From Oxyruncus cristatus (lineage: Eukaryota; Chordata; Aves; Passeriformes; Cotingidae): a stretch of 64,000 nucleotides of DNA. The stretch lies in assembly GCA_013399855.1 (NCBI GenBank), contig VXAY01004756.1:1121573-1185572 (forward strand), written 5' to 3'. Position numbers and translations under genes: made by a program. Shown here one piece after another: positions 12,005 through 25,048 of the stretch. Every line of letters starts with the position of its first letter. The first letter of the stretch is position 1. The notes beneath the pieces are model-generated. The model was not told the DNA's origin, did no database searches, and was given only the letters and a program-made list of their open reading frames with translations.

Positions 12005-13044
12005 CAACTCTAGTGTTCATAACTTCCTTATAAATAAGTTGTTCACCAACTAGATAAAGAGAGCCCAGCAGGCTTTTCACCTTGAACAAGCCATATCTCA
12101 AGGGAGTCAAACCAGCTCTATTGACTCCTGTCAGCACACTTGTCTTTGGGGAATCGTTTGATTTATAAAACCAGATTGCCAGATCTGTACAGCAGAAGGA
12201 AAAAGGAAAAAAACCCCAGGCTTTGAATGAAAATGAACAAAACTTCTAAAAGGGAAGAGCTCCTATCAGTGATAATCTGCAGCATCTGATTCTGAGCAGC
12301 TGGGGTAGGCACCTGAAATAATGAGTGAACAGAAGGAGTGAGGACCACTGCTGCAAGAAAAAAAACCCTTGTGGACTTGCTTACCTCAGTGTGAATACAG
12401 CTCACCTCCAAGCTGATATTTTTGGGCATGGAAAGTATCCTCATGTCTCTGGGGTGTTTTCACCAGAGAGGTTCATCTCACCCTTTGGGTGCCATGCGGC
12501 CCCCCGCCCTGCTCCTCCCTTTGCCAGGGTTTTGGTTACTGACACCGATGCTCCTGTCCCTCACAGATGTATAATCCCCAGTGCCATCACATGATTTACT
12601 GTCTCGTTTGTGCCTCAAGCTGCCAGGATTCACCTCACCCCTGCTCTGCACCTGCTGTTGTGGTCACTTTGAGCGTGTTGGGTCGGACACAGGGGTGAGG
12701 AGGCACTGTGGGCAGAGGGTTTGCTAAAGGACAAGGTCAGCATTGAATATTCTTCTGATTTGTGGTGATGATTTTTACTGGAATACCTGACATGCAGAAA
12801 AATTGCATCGCCCCTGAACATACAATGATTTTTTTCCAATCCTCTTAAAACTATTACATTTTAATTAGAGCATGTGTGCAAGTGCAACAGCACTTTAGAG
12901 ATGTTAAGGATGCTCAGGAGGTGCTTCACCCAACATCTGCTCTTATTTTCTTGAATCCACTACTATAAAGTTGTTGAGACTCAGAGAAGCATCTTCAGCT
13001 GTAAAAACTGAGGGTCATTACACGTAGAGGTGGCTTGTAGGGAT
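12005..13044. other. Non-coding stretch, no gene seen
   Basis: Single-copy DNA between two CR1 fragments. No domain was recognised in the 93-codon minus-strand frame (12163-12444) or the 89-codon plus-strand frame (12325-12594). Confidence 0.5.
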
Positions 13045-13135
13045 ATAGTTTTGTGATAACTTGGCAGTGCTGTTAGTGGTCACACTCAATGATTTAAGAG
13101 GGCTTTTCCAACTTAAATGATTTAGTGATTCTATG
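13045..13135 (+). mobile_element. Eroded CR1 3' end, divergent subfamily
   Basis: Contains 'ttggcagtgctgttagtggt', 'actcaatgatttaagagg', 'cttttccaacttaaatgatt' and 'gattctatg'. This is the CR1 end type that reads 'gatcttagaggtcttttccaacc' rather than the 'gtccctgcccatggc' type. It is more diverged than the 11.8, 36 or 52 kb copies. Confidence 0.7.
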
Positions 13136-15119
13136 CTCTCATTACAATGATTTGGGATGACAAAATAACCAGTTTCTACTATGAATCAGGTAAAGGACTA
13201 GAATATACTCTCTAGAATATATTATAACTCTCTCACACTGAAGTAAGTAATTTTACCTGTAGGCAAAACTATATGTGACTACCATGAATAACAGAGAGAG
13301 ATGATTGGGATGCCTGCTCATCCTAGCAGGAGGATTATTACTGGTCTCAGTAGATGTACAGGTGTAAGCCTCACACTTATCACTTGCCAATTTAAGTGTC
13401 TTGGCTTGACTTATGACCTTTCATTAATCTCCTTCACTGCACCCAGGTGTTCACGGAAGAAAAAGCCTTGACATTTAGCTCAGCATTGCTGAGGTTCCTT
13501 GGTCAGGGTGTGCTGCTGGTAAAAGGTGGGGCTGCTCCAGAAAGCACAGATGCCTTCAGTTGGGCCTGATTGCAAGGAGGTGACTACCAGAGGAGCTGGG
13601 CTCTCACATTTTTTGGATCAAGGGAAGAAGGAAGGAGAGAAGGAAAGAAGAAAGAACACACTCATTTTTTTAAGGTAAAAACAGCTACTGGGATTGGGAA
13701 AGCAAAGCTGGGGCACTGTGCTGTAATGGCTTGTGATCTTTTTGTGTTTGAAAGCTGAACAGTGAAACCTGAATTTCTTTTTCATGTTGGAAAAGGTTTG
13801 GAGTGGTTGGTCTTGTGGATGTTTAATGTTTGAGCCTTGGTCTTACTGTTTGCTTTGGTTTCCTCAAACAAATCTCTTGAATATGCCCTTAAATAAAACA
13901 AGCAAATAAGGTTGTCTTAAAGGAGTTACTTGCATTTACTTGTGTGATTACATTAAGTGTGTGCTTAATTGTTCGTTTGATAGTAGCCAAAGTACACAGA
14001 CAACTGCTCTGAGGAGTTTCTGGGAGCTGATATCTCTGCTTTCTGTGTGTTTGTGAATGATGAATAGTGGAGCTTGAAAGATGGAATCAAATAATTTGAT
14101 TGCTGTAAGTGTAGTAAGTAAAGTTGTTGTAAGTGTAGAACCTTTGCATGCAGTTAAAGTTGAAGAATGTTACAACTGGTTTTCCAAGCTACTTTCTAGA
14201 AAAAGTAGTGGCTTTCCTTCTCAAAGATGCCTGGTCCCCAAGCAGAGTAACAAGAAGGGTGTGGAAAATGCCTGTGCCTGGTTCACTCGAGGCCCATAAA
14301 TGCAGTGAGTCAGGTATTTTGCCTTTATGTGCTGGGCTGCGAGCTAATGGAAACATCTTAAAAGCAGCTAAGCTGGAAAAATAAACCCTCTCTGATCATT
14401 GCTCCTGAAAGCACAGGGAGCTGATCTGATGTGAGGCTGGAAGGGAATGCCCAGCTCTGTGTCTCCAGGAAAGGGGAGGAAGAGCTGGTTTGTGCCTGTG
14501 GCCAAGGCCCAGGTTACCGAGCACCAGGGCAGTGAACGGTTTGAAAATGAGGAAGGGGTGCTGCAGGGTGTGAAATTTCTTCTGGAAAGAAGGGTGTGTG
14601 TTGTGGTGAGAGCACAAGGAGGTCGGGCAAGAAAACTGTAAACACCTCTCTGACCGGGCTGTTTCCTTCCCTGTTCCCTCCCCAGCACTGGCCTCCCCTG
14701 TAATCCCCACCAAGAAGAGAAGTGAGAATTAAAACCTCATGTATTTGGGCATGTTGGTGTCCCTGCTGCACCTGCTTGAGTGTTGAACTGCAGGTGTTTG
14801 TGGCCACTTTGGTGCTGCTGCTCTTGCAAGGAAGGGATGAAGGGCTGCAGCCCTTGAGCAGTGCCCAGGGTGGCTGCACAACGTTTGGGGTGCTGGAGAA
14901 ATTTTGGGTGCTGCAGGGATGCTTTTCAGGTCACAGCAGGGAGTGGAATGCAACGTCTTTGCATATGTTTGCTTGCTGTATCCCTCAGTTTATTGCTCTG
15001 CAACCCTTTTCCTCCCCCCAAAATGAGAATCCATGGTTTATCAAACCTCATTTTCTCCAAGTGCCTCTACTGCCTTTCTAAGTTTAGTCTTCTCTCTTAA
15101 TTGCATGCCAAGATGGGGA
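13136..15119. other. Non-coding stretch, no gene seen
   Basis: Includes a polypurine GGAAGAAGG-type tract at 13619-13661. 14.4-15.0 kb is GC-richer and has frames of 105-121 codons on both strands that overlap each other. None resembles a known protein. Confidence 0.5.
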
Positions 15120-15310
15120 AAGGGGGGGAGGAGAAATTGGTTAATTGATTAGTAATTTAGTCTCTGGTGATATGCTTATTTAAGAAATCTGCCGGAGTTA
15201 TATATGTCAAATGATTCACATGAAAACAACATCAAGTGAATCATATATAAAAATGACATAATTGCTATTAAACTTAGAAGCCATATGTGTGGCTGAGGAA
15301 ATTACTGGCT
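15120..15310. other. Candidate conserved element with inverted repeat
   Basis: AT-rich unique DNA with homeodomain-like words (TTAATTGATTAGTAATTTAG). It holds a perfect 9-bp inverted repeat, ATGATTCAC (15211-15219) and GTGAATCAT (15236-15244), with a 16-base spacer and further partial pairing outside. Regulatory function is inferred from texture only. Confidence 0.35.
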
Positions 15311-18300
15311 TTAGCAACTCTTTTATATTTCTTCCCAAAGCCAGTTATACTCTTCTGAACAGACAAAGCAACTTTATGTGTAGGAAAATAGGCCCTATGA
15401 GTGTTATTTGGAGATCTGTTAATTCAAGGAAGTAGGTGCATATTCCAGCACTGCGGGAAAAAAAATCAAAATTTGGAGTGTTGGGAAGCTGAGAAAGGGG
15501 TCTGTCGCTTTCTCTTTTCTCATCAGCAAGATTAAACCTCGGCTCTTGCAATATGCACCATCTGAGATTTTATTGCTCTCTGTTATTTTTAGTACTAGGA
15601 GGGAGATTAAATGAAATCCGGGATTATTTCAGACAGTGTTAAACTTTTTATTGCTCATTTCTGCCATCAGGCTCAGGCTGACCCAGTTGGGTCATTAGTG
15701 AAGGTGGGCTCTCCCCTGTGAGCACCCAGACAATTAATTCCCCTACCTATATGTATAGCCTTGTAGGAAAGCAACAGCAAAAGTACATGTAGCTATTAAT
15801 ACAGCTACTTTTATTTGACATTACTCACTTCTCAGAAGTCTGTTGTGTGCTGAATTTCATATGTGCAAACAGTATTTTACGTGTGGCTCACTATCCATGC
15901 AGCCTCTGTGGGATCACTGGCTTGTGTCGCTTCCCTGGGTGTTTTGGAAGCTTATTTTTATTTATCTCTATAAGACTGCTTGAAATAAACCTAAACTGAT
16001 TTAATATTTTGCATTTCTTTATCAGGAGATTAAAAAGAAGGCTTTTTTTTTTGAGTCTGTATTTACTTTGAATCTTTACATAAAAAAAAATTGTCTTGAT
16101 GCAGCTGACTCGATGCTTGTTACTGATGGTTTCTTCATTTTTATTCCTTTTTGTAGGGTGGTGCCTTTTCCATTAGTCACAGCTCTGGACACGTTGATAT
16201 ATGCAGTAGGGAAGGCTTTAGGTGGTGGTGGTGATGAATAGCTGTTGGAGCACTCTCTTGCAGTTAATCTTGGGATGAAGGAGGAACTCTGGTCTTGCTT
16301 CTGCAGGTTTCAGAGGTCTCGCTTGTCTTCGGGGTGGGTTTTGTAGGTTCACGAGCGTGCCTGCCAGCTGGTGCTGGCACAGCTTTAGCTCAGGACATTA
16401 GCAAGTCCCCCTTGACGAAGAGGAGGGGTCAGTAGGCAGCTATTCAGCTCTGACAGGATGCCCGTGTCATCGGCACTGAGGGATGGAGCAGCTATTGTAT
16501 CTTATGTGATGTGAAGAAACCCCCTAGTATTTTCTGTAATTAGTTGCTGATAAATCAACTTCTAGAAGGCATGCATTAAAGACTATCCCAGTGGCACGTC
16601 ACTGTAAGCTGTATTTGGTTATGCTTGGGATAACATTCCCTGTGTTTTGGGGGCTCTGATTGTCCCCTGGTTTGTCCTCATGTGTGTGGTGCTCAGCAGT
16701 GAGCCTGGACACACGTTGCAAGTATCTGGGCTATCCTGGCACAAACAAGTTAGCCAAGAAAGCAGGGATCACACTGGCCTGAGCTGGGTTTTTCCCTGCT
16801 CCATGTCTGTCTGATCTTGCTGTGGAGTCACTGATGTAAGAGGAATGAGCTCGGACTGGAGTGGGCAGTGCAGTACGACTGCAATGGGAATAACGAGTTA
16901 TTCTGTAAACACGCGGCGCTAACGAAGCCCTGTGCTCTGACTCAGATGTCCTCTCGTTTTCAGCCCCAGCATGGGAAGCCCAAACCCTTCCCCTTGCCTG
17001 TGCCTGCCTGCCCCTTCTTTCCCCTCAGACCTTCAGCCTTTCACCAAACACAGGCTGGGAGCTCATTTCTGAGACTGTTATCTAGGGTAGGGCTGTCACT
17101 GAACTTGTCAGCAAACATAAAGGGCTTTTGTTTCAAAAAGTAAATGCAGCTGGTTTGCTTAATTATTCAAAGGAAAGGGACATCAGGCTAGGTAGGGAGC
17201 TGCAAAGTGGCTGACATATCTAAAGAATAATCCAACTTGTAAATGTGGAAACAGAAACACATCTAAATGGAGAATTGGTATCAGTGGTCATGAATCTTTT
17301 TTTTTTTTTCTTGATTTTGGGAGCTCTTAGTCACTTTTGTCGGAATCCAGGTTCGGAGCTGAGTCATTTCTTCTGCTCTTCTTCCCCTGGTGACTTTTCC
17401 ATGCTGTTTAACTTTTCCCAGTTAGACTGGAGTAAGACTATGCTAACCACACCACAAGCAGTGAAAACACCGTGTGATTTCCTTGGGAAGTGCAGAACAT
17501 CCTCCGCGGGTGTTTTTGCGACGTGTATCCCGATCACACGCGTGGTCTGGCGCTGCAGGGAAGCAAACCAGGATAAGTTTGGGGGAGGCAGAGGCCATTG
17601 GTATCTATGGATTTACCTCTAGTTCCGGCTAAAGAGGAAATAATGAGCAAACACGTTGCAATCTTCACCCTGGTGCTCAGTTTGGCAGTGCAGAAGGTTG
17701 AAGAGGGGCTGAAGAAACCTTTGTCAGCAGCTATTCCTGCAGACTTTATTTTCACCTTGTTTGGTATTGTGTCAGCACGGGATGGCATGAGAGAGACAGA
17801 CAGCCAAATGCATTTCAGAGGAGGAAAGGGGCCCCCATATAATGAAGAGTTCAACTGAAATAAGTGTGTGTGGGGGGAAATTATTTCTTTGCATGCCAGA
17901 TTTCTTGCCACTTTCAAGCTAATCCTTTCAGTTCACTTCAATACAGTCACTGAAGTAGCTTAGAAAAAGAGAGAAAAAGATCTTTGATATGCTAGATCAA
18001 CCAAAGTTTAAAAAATCTCCCTTTGTATATGCCATTTATAATGCAAATCTCAAGTTGGCGTTTTAGGCTCACTTACTGCTGTTACTGAAGTACCTTGGAA
18101 TACAAAGGCTGGAGATGGAGGGAGATCCCAAATGACAGAGAGCCTTTAATAGTTCAATAATAAATTAAAAAAAAAAGTTACACTTTCTCATTTCTGTAAA
18201 TACCTTCTACCTCTGTAGTGTGTGAGACACAGGGGAAAAAAGAGAATATTACTGTACAGAGGCTGTCTTTTATTGGTCTGAGTCTTTGGGGAATTTGAAT

Positions 18301-18499
18301 TCAGCTTTGGTAGTGTGTCCCCAGAAAGGATTTGGTCCTGGCTGGGGTATCCTGTGACTTCCCTCCTACCAGGGAGAAAGTGTTAACTCTGCTTAGTCAG
18401 AGAGCAACTGGTTAAGTTTTCTTTTGGAAAGAAGCCTAATTTCTAAGAGTCGCCTTCCCAAATATATAACCTGATTTCTTTCCCTTGTGTTCCCAACAT
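15311..18499. other. Long non-coding stretch, no gene seen
   Basis: Single-copy DNA with short homopolymers and a (GGT)n-like run near 16219-16233. The 125- and 127-codon frames at 17.2-17.9 kb overlap on opposite strands and are not recognisable. Confidence 0.5.
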
Positions 18500-18660
18500 T
18501 TAAGCACTGATTAAATGTCACCAAAGATAATAGGAGAAATGCTCATGACGGCCAGGCTATTTTAAAATAGCATGGGCATGCTTAAAGCAATAAGTAATTT
18601 TGCCTCTGCTACACAGTGTGTTTAATGCATATTTAAATTAATCTGTAGACAACTTTGAGC
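18500..18660. other. Candidate conserved element with palindromes
   Basis: Contains a perfect 16-bp palindrome GCTATTTTAAAATAGC (18556-18571). It overlaps a second inverted repeat AGCATG-gg-CATGCT (18569-18582). Around them lie TTTAATGCATATTTAAATTA-type homeodomain/POU words. The palindrome arms (CTATTTTAAA) resemble MEF2/SRF-like sites. Confidence 0.35.
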
Positions 18661-19688
18661 AGGCTGGATCTGGAAATGAGTTATCTTTCTAATTGGGGAT
18701 ATTTTGGGATTTGCCCTGCTGAATTTTGCACAGCTGCTCTGTGGAAGGTGACTGCTAACTGGGCTGACTGTGGGCTCCTGTCCCATGCGTGCTCCGCAGT
18801 GGATGTGGGTAGGTTGAGGTTATCCTGCCTGCATTTTGAATCCTGGTATCTTGGTGTTCTGAGGGAAGCAGGGTAACTCACTTGTGTGCACTTCATAACC
18901 CAGCCCCATGCACTGTTTCCAAGCCTCGTTTTCTCTTGCTGCGACATACTGAGGGTAGAGGCAGGTTTCTTTATGGCAATTTACAGCGTGGTTTGCTGGG
19001 AACCATCTTCTCACCACAGACCTGCAGTGCAAGGCTTTGATTTAAGGAGTTGGCCAAGCACTTACAATTTCCCCAAATACTGTGGCATTTAGGGTTACTT
19101 TACAGCCATTTTTTGCCACTGCTGCTCTGCGGAGCTCCTGCCCACTGACACCTGTGTCACGTGGAAGTCATAGGTTTGTGATCACTCTAACTCAGTTAGT
19201 GTAGAACTTGTCCTATTCTGTTAACTTGTTCTAAGTATCATTATACTACATCATTGTGAGTAAAGAAATCTGGTTGAGAAGTATATAAAATGGACCTCAA
19301 TGCAAGAATTAATCTTCCTTTCCACCCCCTGCCTGGTGCCACTGTCCCCTTGTCTCCACTGAAAAACCACCATGTCCTCACAGACGAAACACAGTTCAGG
19401 GGAGCACCAACAAAAACGTATTTTCTGGGAGTCAGAGCATCAAAATCATGTGTGTGTTTATTTATTTTTCCTCACTGTAGTGTTTTGGGTTTCTTTTTTA
19501 ACTGCAAATACCACTTAAACCATGACTACAGCGTGTGACGTGCTGTGTTCTCTGAAAGTGCTAGTCTGATTTTGAGGGGTTTGGAAATGTTTTGTTGAAT
19601 CTGGGGAATGGTGGGTGGGGAAAAAAAAAATAACATGAGTCTTCTAACTAAGCTGTTACTGATTATCTAAGTGCAATGTACAGATGAA
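18661..19688. other. Non-coding stretch, no gene seen
   Basis: Single-copy DNA. Frames of 60-88 codons occur on both strands without recognisable content. A ten-base A run lies near 19621-19630. Confidence 0.5.
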
Positions 19689-19745
19689 GGGCCTGATCTA
19701 AAAACCACTGGGGTCAATTGACTGAAGTGGACTTTGAATCAAGTC
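19689..19745 (+). repeat. Relic of old amniote dispersed repeat
   Basis: GGGCCTGATCTAAAAACCACT, then GGGGTCAATTGACTGAAGTGG and GACTTTGAATCAAG. This matches the 'gggcctgatc...gtcaat...gactt...gatca' palindromic pattern common in reptile and bird genomes. The family name is uncertain and the copy is short and diverged. Confidence 0.5.
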
Positions 19746-21399
19746 TTATGAGCGTTCAGTAAATGCTGTAGTGGAGGGTGATGGAGATGAGCACAGCACA
19801 CTTTCCTCTCCAGTAAGCCTGAAATACTCCATCTGAAATTCTAAAGCAGAATTGGTTTTCTGGCTTGTATTGAAAAGCCCTAAAATGACTGCACAAGGTT
19901 TTTAATATGTAACATGAGAAATATTCAGCTGGGAGCGCAGATTATTGGTAGCATCTCAAGAATGTGACTTTCCAGGTGTAGGAACTGGCACTTCAGAGTT
20001 CCTTTCTTTTTGGACAAAAGGGTGTTTCATCAAACTTTCTGCTTTTCAGAATTCTATGATCTAAGCCCTTTAGATTACATGTTTTCCCACACGGCAGTGA
20101 TTCTATTGCCTATTTCAGGCTGCCATGGAAAAACTTGAGGGGAAAAATATAAATAAAATATGCCCAAGCACACAAGTCAATGATCTGTGTGTTAAGCCTA
20201 TTGGCACATACAGGACAATTTTATTGCATGACCTACTGGTTAAAAACATCAAAAATATAAGTCAAGTCATTTGAAGAACTGCTGTTTAGTGAGTTAGAAT
20301 GAATGAAGTCTTTATTGAGTACATGCTTCCAGATTCATCACTGGTTCTGTTCTAGTCATGCCCTATCCTAGTCTTAACTGCCCCAGGCAGTCTTTCTGAG
20401 GCCACTTGACCTGCCAGTCATATTTCAGAAACTACTGATACGGTTCCTGATTTAGTTTAGATTCCAAACAGGCTGGCTGCTGGATTACAGACTAATGACC
20501 CATCAGATGCTAAAGGCAAAGGCTTAAAGTGCTCTAGTGAATTAAGCCTCAACATTGTCTGAAGGGAAGAATTTATTATGTCATTAAACTTGATTCAATA
20601 AGTTTCATTTCTTTAGATGCATTGCACTAAGCGAGAAGTAAGGAATTAATGGGAGTGAGAGATACCATTTTGATTCTCTTCAGGTAAGGCACTGATATTC
20701 AAGTATAACATCAAGGGATGCCATTTCATAGAATTTTGGCTGTATTGCTAAAAACAATAGGTTGACAAAACTCTGCATAGCTGATTAACCAACCATGGAC
20801 TCCTCAAACGAGGTTGACTTGAATATATGCTTCAGTTGGTAAATACATAGGAAAGTGAGGCTTGCCTGATTTGATGAGACCCTTGGTGAGGTTTCAGGGG
20901 CTTTCCATCAAATATCAAAGCCTCAGTGGTGTAAAGATATTAGTACTAAGTTATAGATGGCACTGGGATTTAATGCAAAACTTAATATGAGCACATAATG
21001 TGATGAGTCAAACGGGGATTGCAGCTTGGCTCTCGGAAGACTATAATAGTGATCTGAAGGAAAAAGCCTGCATAATGCAAAGATCACTTTAAAACATAAA
21101 AAAACCAACAAAACAAATAAAAAAATAAACATTTGGTGTTTTATCTATCCGCATATGTCTCCTAGTTGTGTTACAGCAACAGGAAAAAAGTGTTTATAAA
21201 TAATAACAAAGATTCTTCAGGAAAATGTTAGGATTTCTGCCTGTAGCTTTTGTCACTTGTCTCTCTCAGTATCTGGTGGAGTTCTTTTGACATCTTTAAG
21301 ATGTTTTTATGTTGTAGAGGTGGTCAGGCAATCAGGAGAGAAGTAAAAAGCTAGAAATGCTGGCTTTACTGGAATTATTCTACATCAGACAGAAAGATT
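19746..21399. other. Non-coding stretch, no gene seen
   Basis: AT-rich single-copy DNA. 20560-20640 (TTATTATGTCATTAAACTTG onward) has an enhancer-like texture. No repeats were recognised. Confidence 0.45.
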
Positions 21400-21620
21400 G
21401 TAAGAGTGTGTATTTTTTAGTTTTAAAATCAATTTAAATGTGGTTAGATTATAATTTTAATAAATTATGGACTGTATTACAAATGTTAAGTTGCACTGAG
21501 ACATTGTGAACCATATATATTTACATGACAGCAGGTCTGGGATTAGGATTTTTTTATTAGATGATTTTAATCACTTTAATACAATTCATAATCAAAGGCA
21601 GTATTTAATATTCTAGTCTT
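21400..21620. other. Very AT-rich candidate conserved element
   Basis: Long AT-rich unique stretch with many TTTAAT/ATTAAT/TTTAAAAT words and no simple-repeat periodicity. Possible homeodomain-bound enhancer or matrix-attachment-like DNA; composition only. Confidence 0.25.
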
Positions 21621-21847
21621 AAAATTAAAATTGACCTAATGGGCTGATTGTCTCTTCCTTTAAGGGAGACTGTTCTTTCCCTACAATGCAATAGCTTTTC
21701 CTTGGGAGTTAAAGAAGTGGTAAAGGTCACTCTGATTTATGTTCATACACAGCTCTACTTTCTTTTCTCTAACACACTAGAAAGGCAAAATTCACTGCTG
21801 TGTTAAAACTACTTTCCACTGTGATCTGAATGATTAAATCCTGAAGA

Positions 21848-21872
21848 TGTGTGTGTGTTTATAGACACACAC
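21848..21872. repeat. TG/CA inverted repeat (hairpin)
   Basis: A GTGTGTGTG run, a short TTTATA spacer and a GACACACAC run form a self-complementary hairpin. It may have arisen by inversion of part of a (TG)n tract. Confidence 0.6.
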
Positions 21873-24800
21873 TTATGAATTCATATTTATCTTTAGGCTT
21901 CTAATGAAAAACATATATAATTCAACTGACCACTGCAAGATCTTAATCTATTGATGGGCTTCTGAAGAACTAAAACTTGGAAATTCATAGAGCTCCAGGA
22001 GATTCAGCAGAGCATCCAAAGTGTTTTCCACCTTCCCCTGCTGTTAGAACACTCCTAATTAGTGTGATAGTAGTAGGTAGGTGGGCCATGAGTTGTCTCA
22101 GGCCAGTATGAAACTCAGCTTTACCTGGCTTTTGGTGGGTTTTGGTTTTGTGCTGTGTTTGTATGTCTCTGTTCTGAGCAAAAAGTTCTGCTAGGAACCA
22201 AGAAAAAGGATGTATTTAGGACATACCAGCCCCGTGTACATCAGCACAGAGGCTTCCAGTTCGGGACCTCAATGAGCACTTCAGCAGCCTAAAGTTTGCA
22301 AAAAAATTTCCCAAGGACTGTATTTAGTGTTTGTAAAATGAATGTTGAAGTCTTGGATGTGGAGTGGTGTCAGAATCAGCTTTTCTGCCGCCCTTTGCTG
22401 TGACATTTTTGTCAAAGGCCCAAAGTGATGTCACCTGTGGTGCTCTGCGTGGGCATCCTCAGCCTTGGTCGTCTTGTCCTTCTCCACTGAAAATGTCAGG
22501 AAGCCCTGAACTGGCAGTATGAAAACTAAACAGATTTGGGTATTGTGCTAAAAAGGCAAAATATGCTGGTTAAATATGAAAGGGTGTATATTTATCTTCA
22601 GGCATCATCTGTGGCATCTTGTACTTGTTGCAAGTAAATGTTACCCCCAGCTGGTGCAGTAGGACCCTGTTTCTCAGCATACTCTCCCCATTCTGCTGCT
22701 CCTGGCCCAGTATGGGTAAAAACAGATTGCTGGAAGTTGACTCAGGGAAATTTGAAATTTATGGGACCTCCCAGATACCCAACGTGTGTCTCTTTGTAAG
22801 CGGCCAAAGCACAGTTCCTCCCAGGAAGGAGGGGAGGAGAGGGGTGAGGAATGAAAGAGGGGAATGTGGAGCCACAGGTGGCCCCAGCATGTGCCCCTGC
22901 TCCTTTTGTGAGTCAAAACTCCTGAACAGTCTTATAGCTGGTTTGGGGAAGGCCATAAAAGCTTTAGAAACCGTCCCTCCCAACCCCAGAAACCCCTGTA
23001 TTTGGAAACATCCAACATTTCCCTGTTTGGCATTGATTCTGGATATAAAAATAGGGACCTCAAGCCGAGGAGATCAAACTCCACCTGTGAGGAGTGGCTC
23101 CACGTAGCCTCGGCACAACCTCCATCAGTTTTCCGTAGCTGCAGAACAAGGATAATGTTTAACCAACCCGTGGTGGTGTTAAGTGATTATTCCTTCTATA
23201 GTACCATGTTTTATTATCAGTCCCATGTCTGTTCCTTGCTGATTTGGACAATGACAGGACAATTTGCCTGCTGTATTGTGTGGCCAAGTAAGTGTTGTCA
23301 GGCGGCTTCCTCTGTGTGGTAGAGATGTGGGACAGAGTTGGAAGCTGGGGTAGTAGAGTATTAGGAAACAAGAGATGCAGAAAGAGAAGTTTACCACCAA
23401 TTTTTGGCTGCACACGTACCTTTATTAAGCTTTTCGGGGGAGCAGTTGCAATCTGAGGCTGGTGGAAAAGTGAGAACCCAAAATCTATCTTTATCCATCA
23501 GCAGTATGTGGGTGGAGTAAGAGGGCAGGGCAACATTGCTTGAAGGCCACCTTAAATTCTTCTTTCTCTCTTCAAAACCTGTTCCATTCCGAACTGTACT
23601 AAGAAATTTCAACCCAGACTCGAATTTTTTCCTGGCATTACAAATATTCCTTTATCGTCTTTGACTGCTAAGCATGTGTCCAGCAAAAGAAATGAGCTGA
23701 AAGGGAAGGACAAAATGTTTACTCCTGTTGTCATTACATAGATCAGACTCCATGCTATGAAAACACAGAGTATAAAGATTTCTGCTAACAAATGTGAATT
23801 TGACTTCTGTGTGCAAGTTATGTTATTCTTCACGGTACTTCTTCTGCCTGTTCAGAAGTTCCTATTCCAAAAATAGCTTCAGGTTTGGAGTGCTCTGGAA
23901 ATGTTTGCTTGCAGGAAAGGAGATGGAATTTAAGAAAATCTCCCATTTTACAGAAGGTGAAATTGAGACATGAGTAGCCACGGCTGGCCAAACTTTTTTT
24001 TTTATGTTGTCTCATAACAAAACACATGTATTTTTGAAGAGAGAATTTGTATTCTGTTTGTATAGGAGAAACTATGCCTTGGCCTCCTGTTTTAAATAGC
24101 TTTTCCCCTTTTTTGTGTGCAACTAATCCAAATTTGTTGCTAAAGGTATATTTAGGGTTGGCACTCGTTTAGTAAAGTGTGTATGCAGTATTCACTGTAG
24201 TTAACTGCAGTACTTAGCTCTTGTTTCTGATTTTTTTTTTTTTTCCTTGAGGTACCTAATTCAAGCTTATGTAACTTTACAAACCTGGACAGTCAGTTTA
24301 AAGGAAAAAGGTGGGGGGGGAGTAAAAATCCAACATTAATGTGTCAGGTGTGTTTCCCAGCTCTACTGTATAAAGTAGATCATCAAATCTTAGCCCTGGG
24401 AGGAAAGCTAGCCACAAAGACAACAAGCTGAAATGACAAAATGTGGTGGTTTTTTTTTTTTTTTGCAGTGGGTGACTTTAGTTTCGAGAAGGGAGTTTCA
24501 GTTACCTATTCCATAATGCTCCACTTGGTCCCAGGTATTTCAGGTAGATTAATAGCCTGGTGTAGCGTGCCCAGTGCGAAATCAGTGATGCGACAGTGTT
24601 ACCTTGGATGCCACAGGTACAAGGTACAAACTTCATATTCCTGTTTTCCTCCTGCTTGCATTCCATCTCCCACCTTTTGGTAAATTTTAAACACACATTG
24701 CAGTTGGAGCAAGGCTGTTATTGGGTTAGCTTGAAAAGTTAGTGCAAAGCAGTTACTGAAAAGAGGAACAAATCATTATTTTGAAGGCTGGATTGAAGCA

Positions 24801-25048
24801 TCAGGGAACTCTTGACTGTTCCAAGCGTTTTGCTTCTGATTTGTTTCTGTAAAATATGCATTAATCAGGTACAAATATGAAGTATGACATGTATATTCTG
24901 TTTATCTACCCATTGACCTTAAATATTTTTGTCACTCCTGCTGCCTTTGTTTGCGTCTTGGCCCATGTTCCCCCACAGATGCTATGCAGAAAGGTATCTG
25001 TGGCTGATGGATAATGTTAAAAGGGTGTTTATGCTCACAGAAAAGGAA
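21873..25048. other. Long non-coding stretch, no gene seen
   Basis: Single-copy DNA. The longest frame (162 codons, 22619-23107, plus) is opposed by 74-80 codon frames on the minus strand and has no recognisable domain. Short poly-T (24230-24244, 24449-24464) and G-run (24311-24320) tracts occur. Confidence 0.5.

Noticed and set aside
15113..15130. G-quadruplex at GGGGAAAGGGGGGGAGG
   Set aside because: Only three clear G-runs of three or more plus a GG; weaker than the motif at 41.5 kb.
20041..20070. CR1 end (AATTCTATGATCTAAG)
   Set aside because: Only a few bases resemble the CR1 terminal repeat and nothing upstream matches the CR1 tail.
22619..23107. 162-codon plus-strand open frame
   Set aside because: Opposed by 74-80 codon frames on the other strand, with no domain, no start context, and irregular composition. 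No evidence of a gene.
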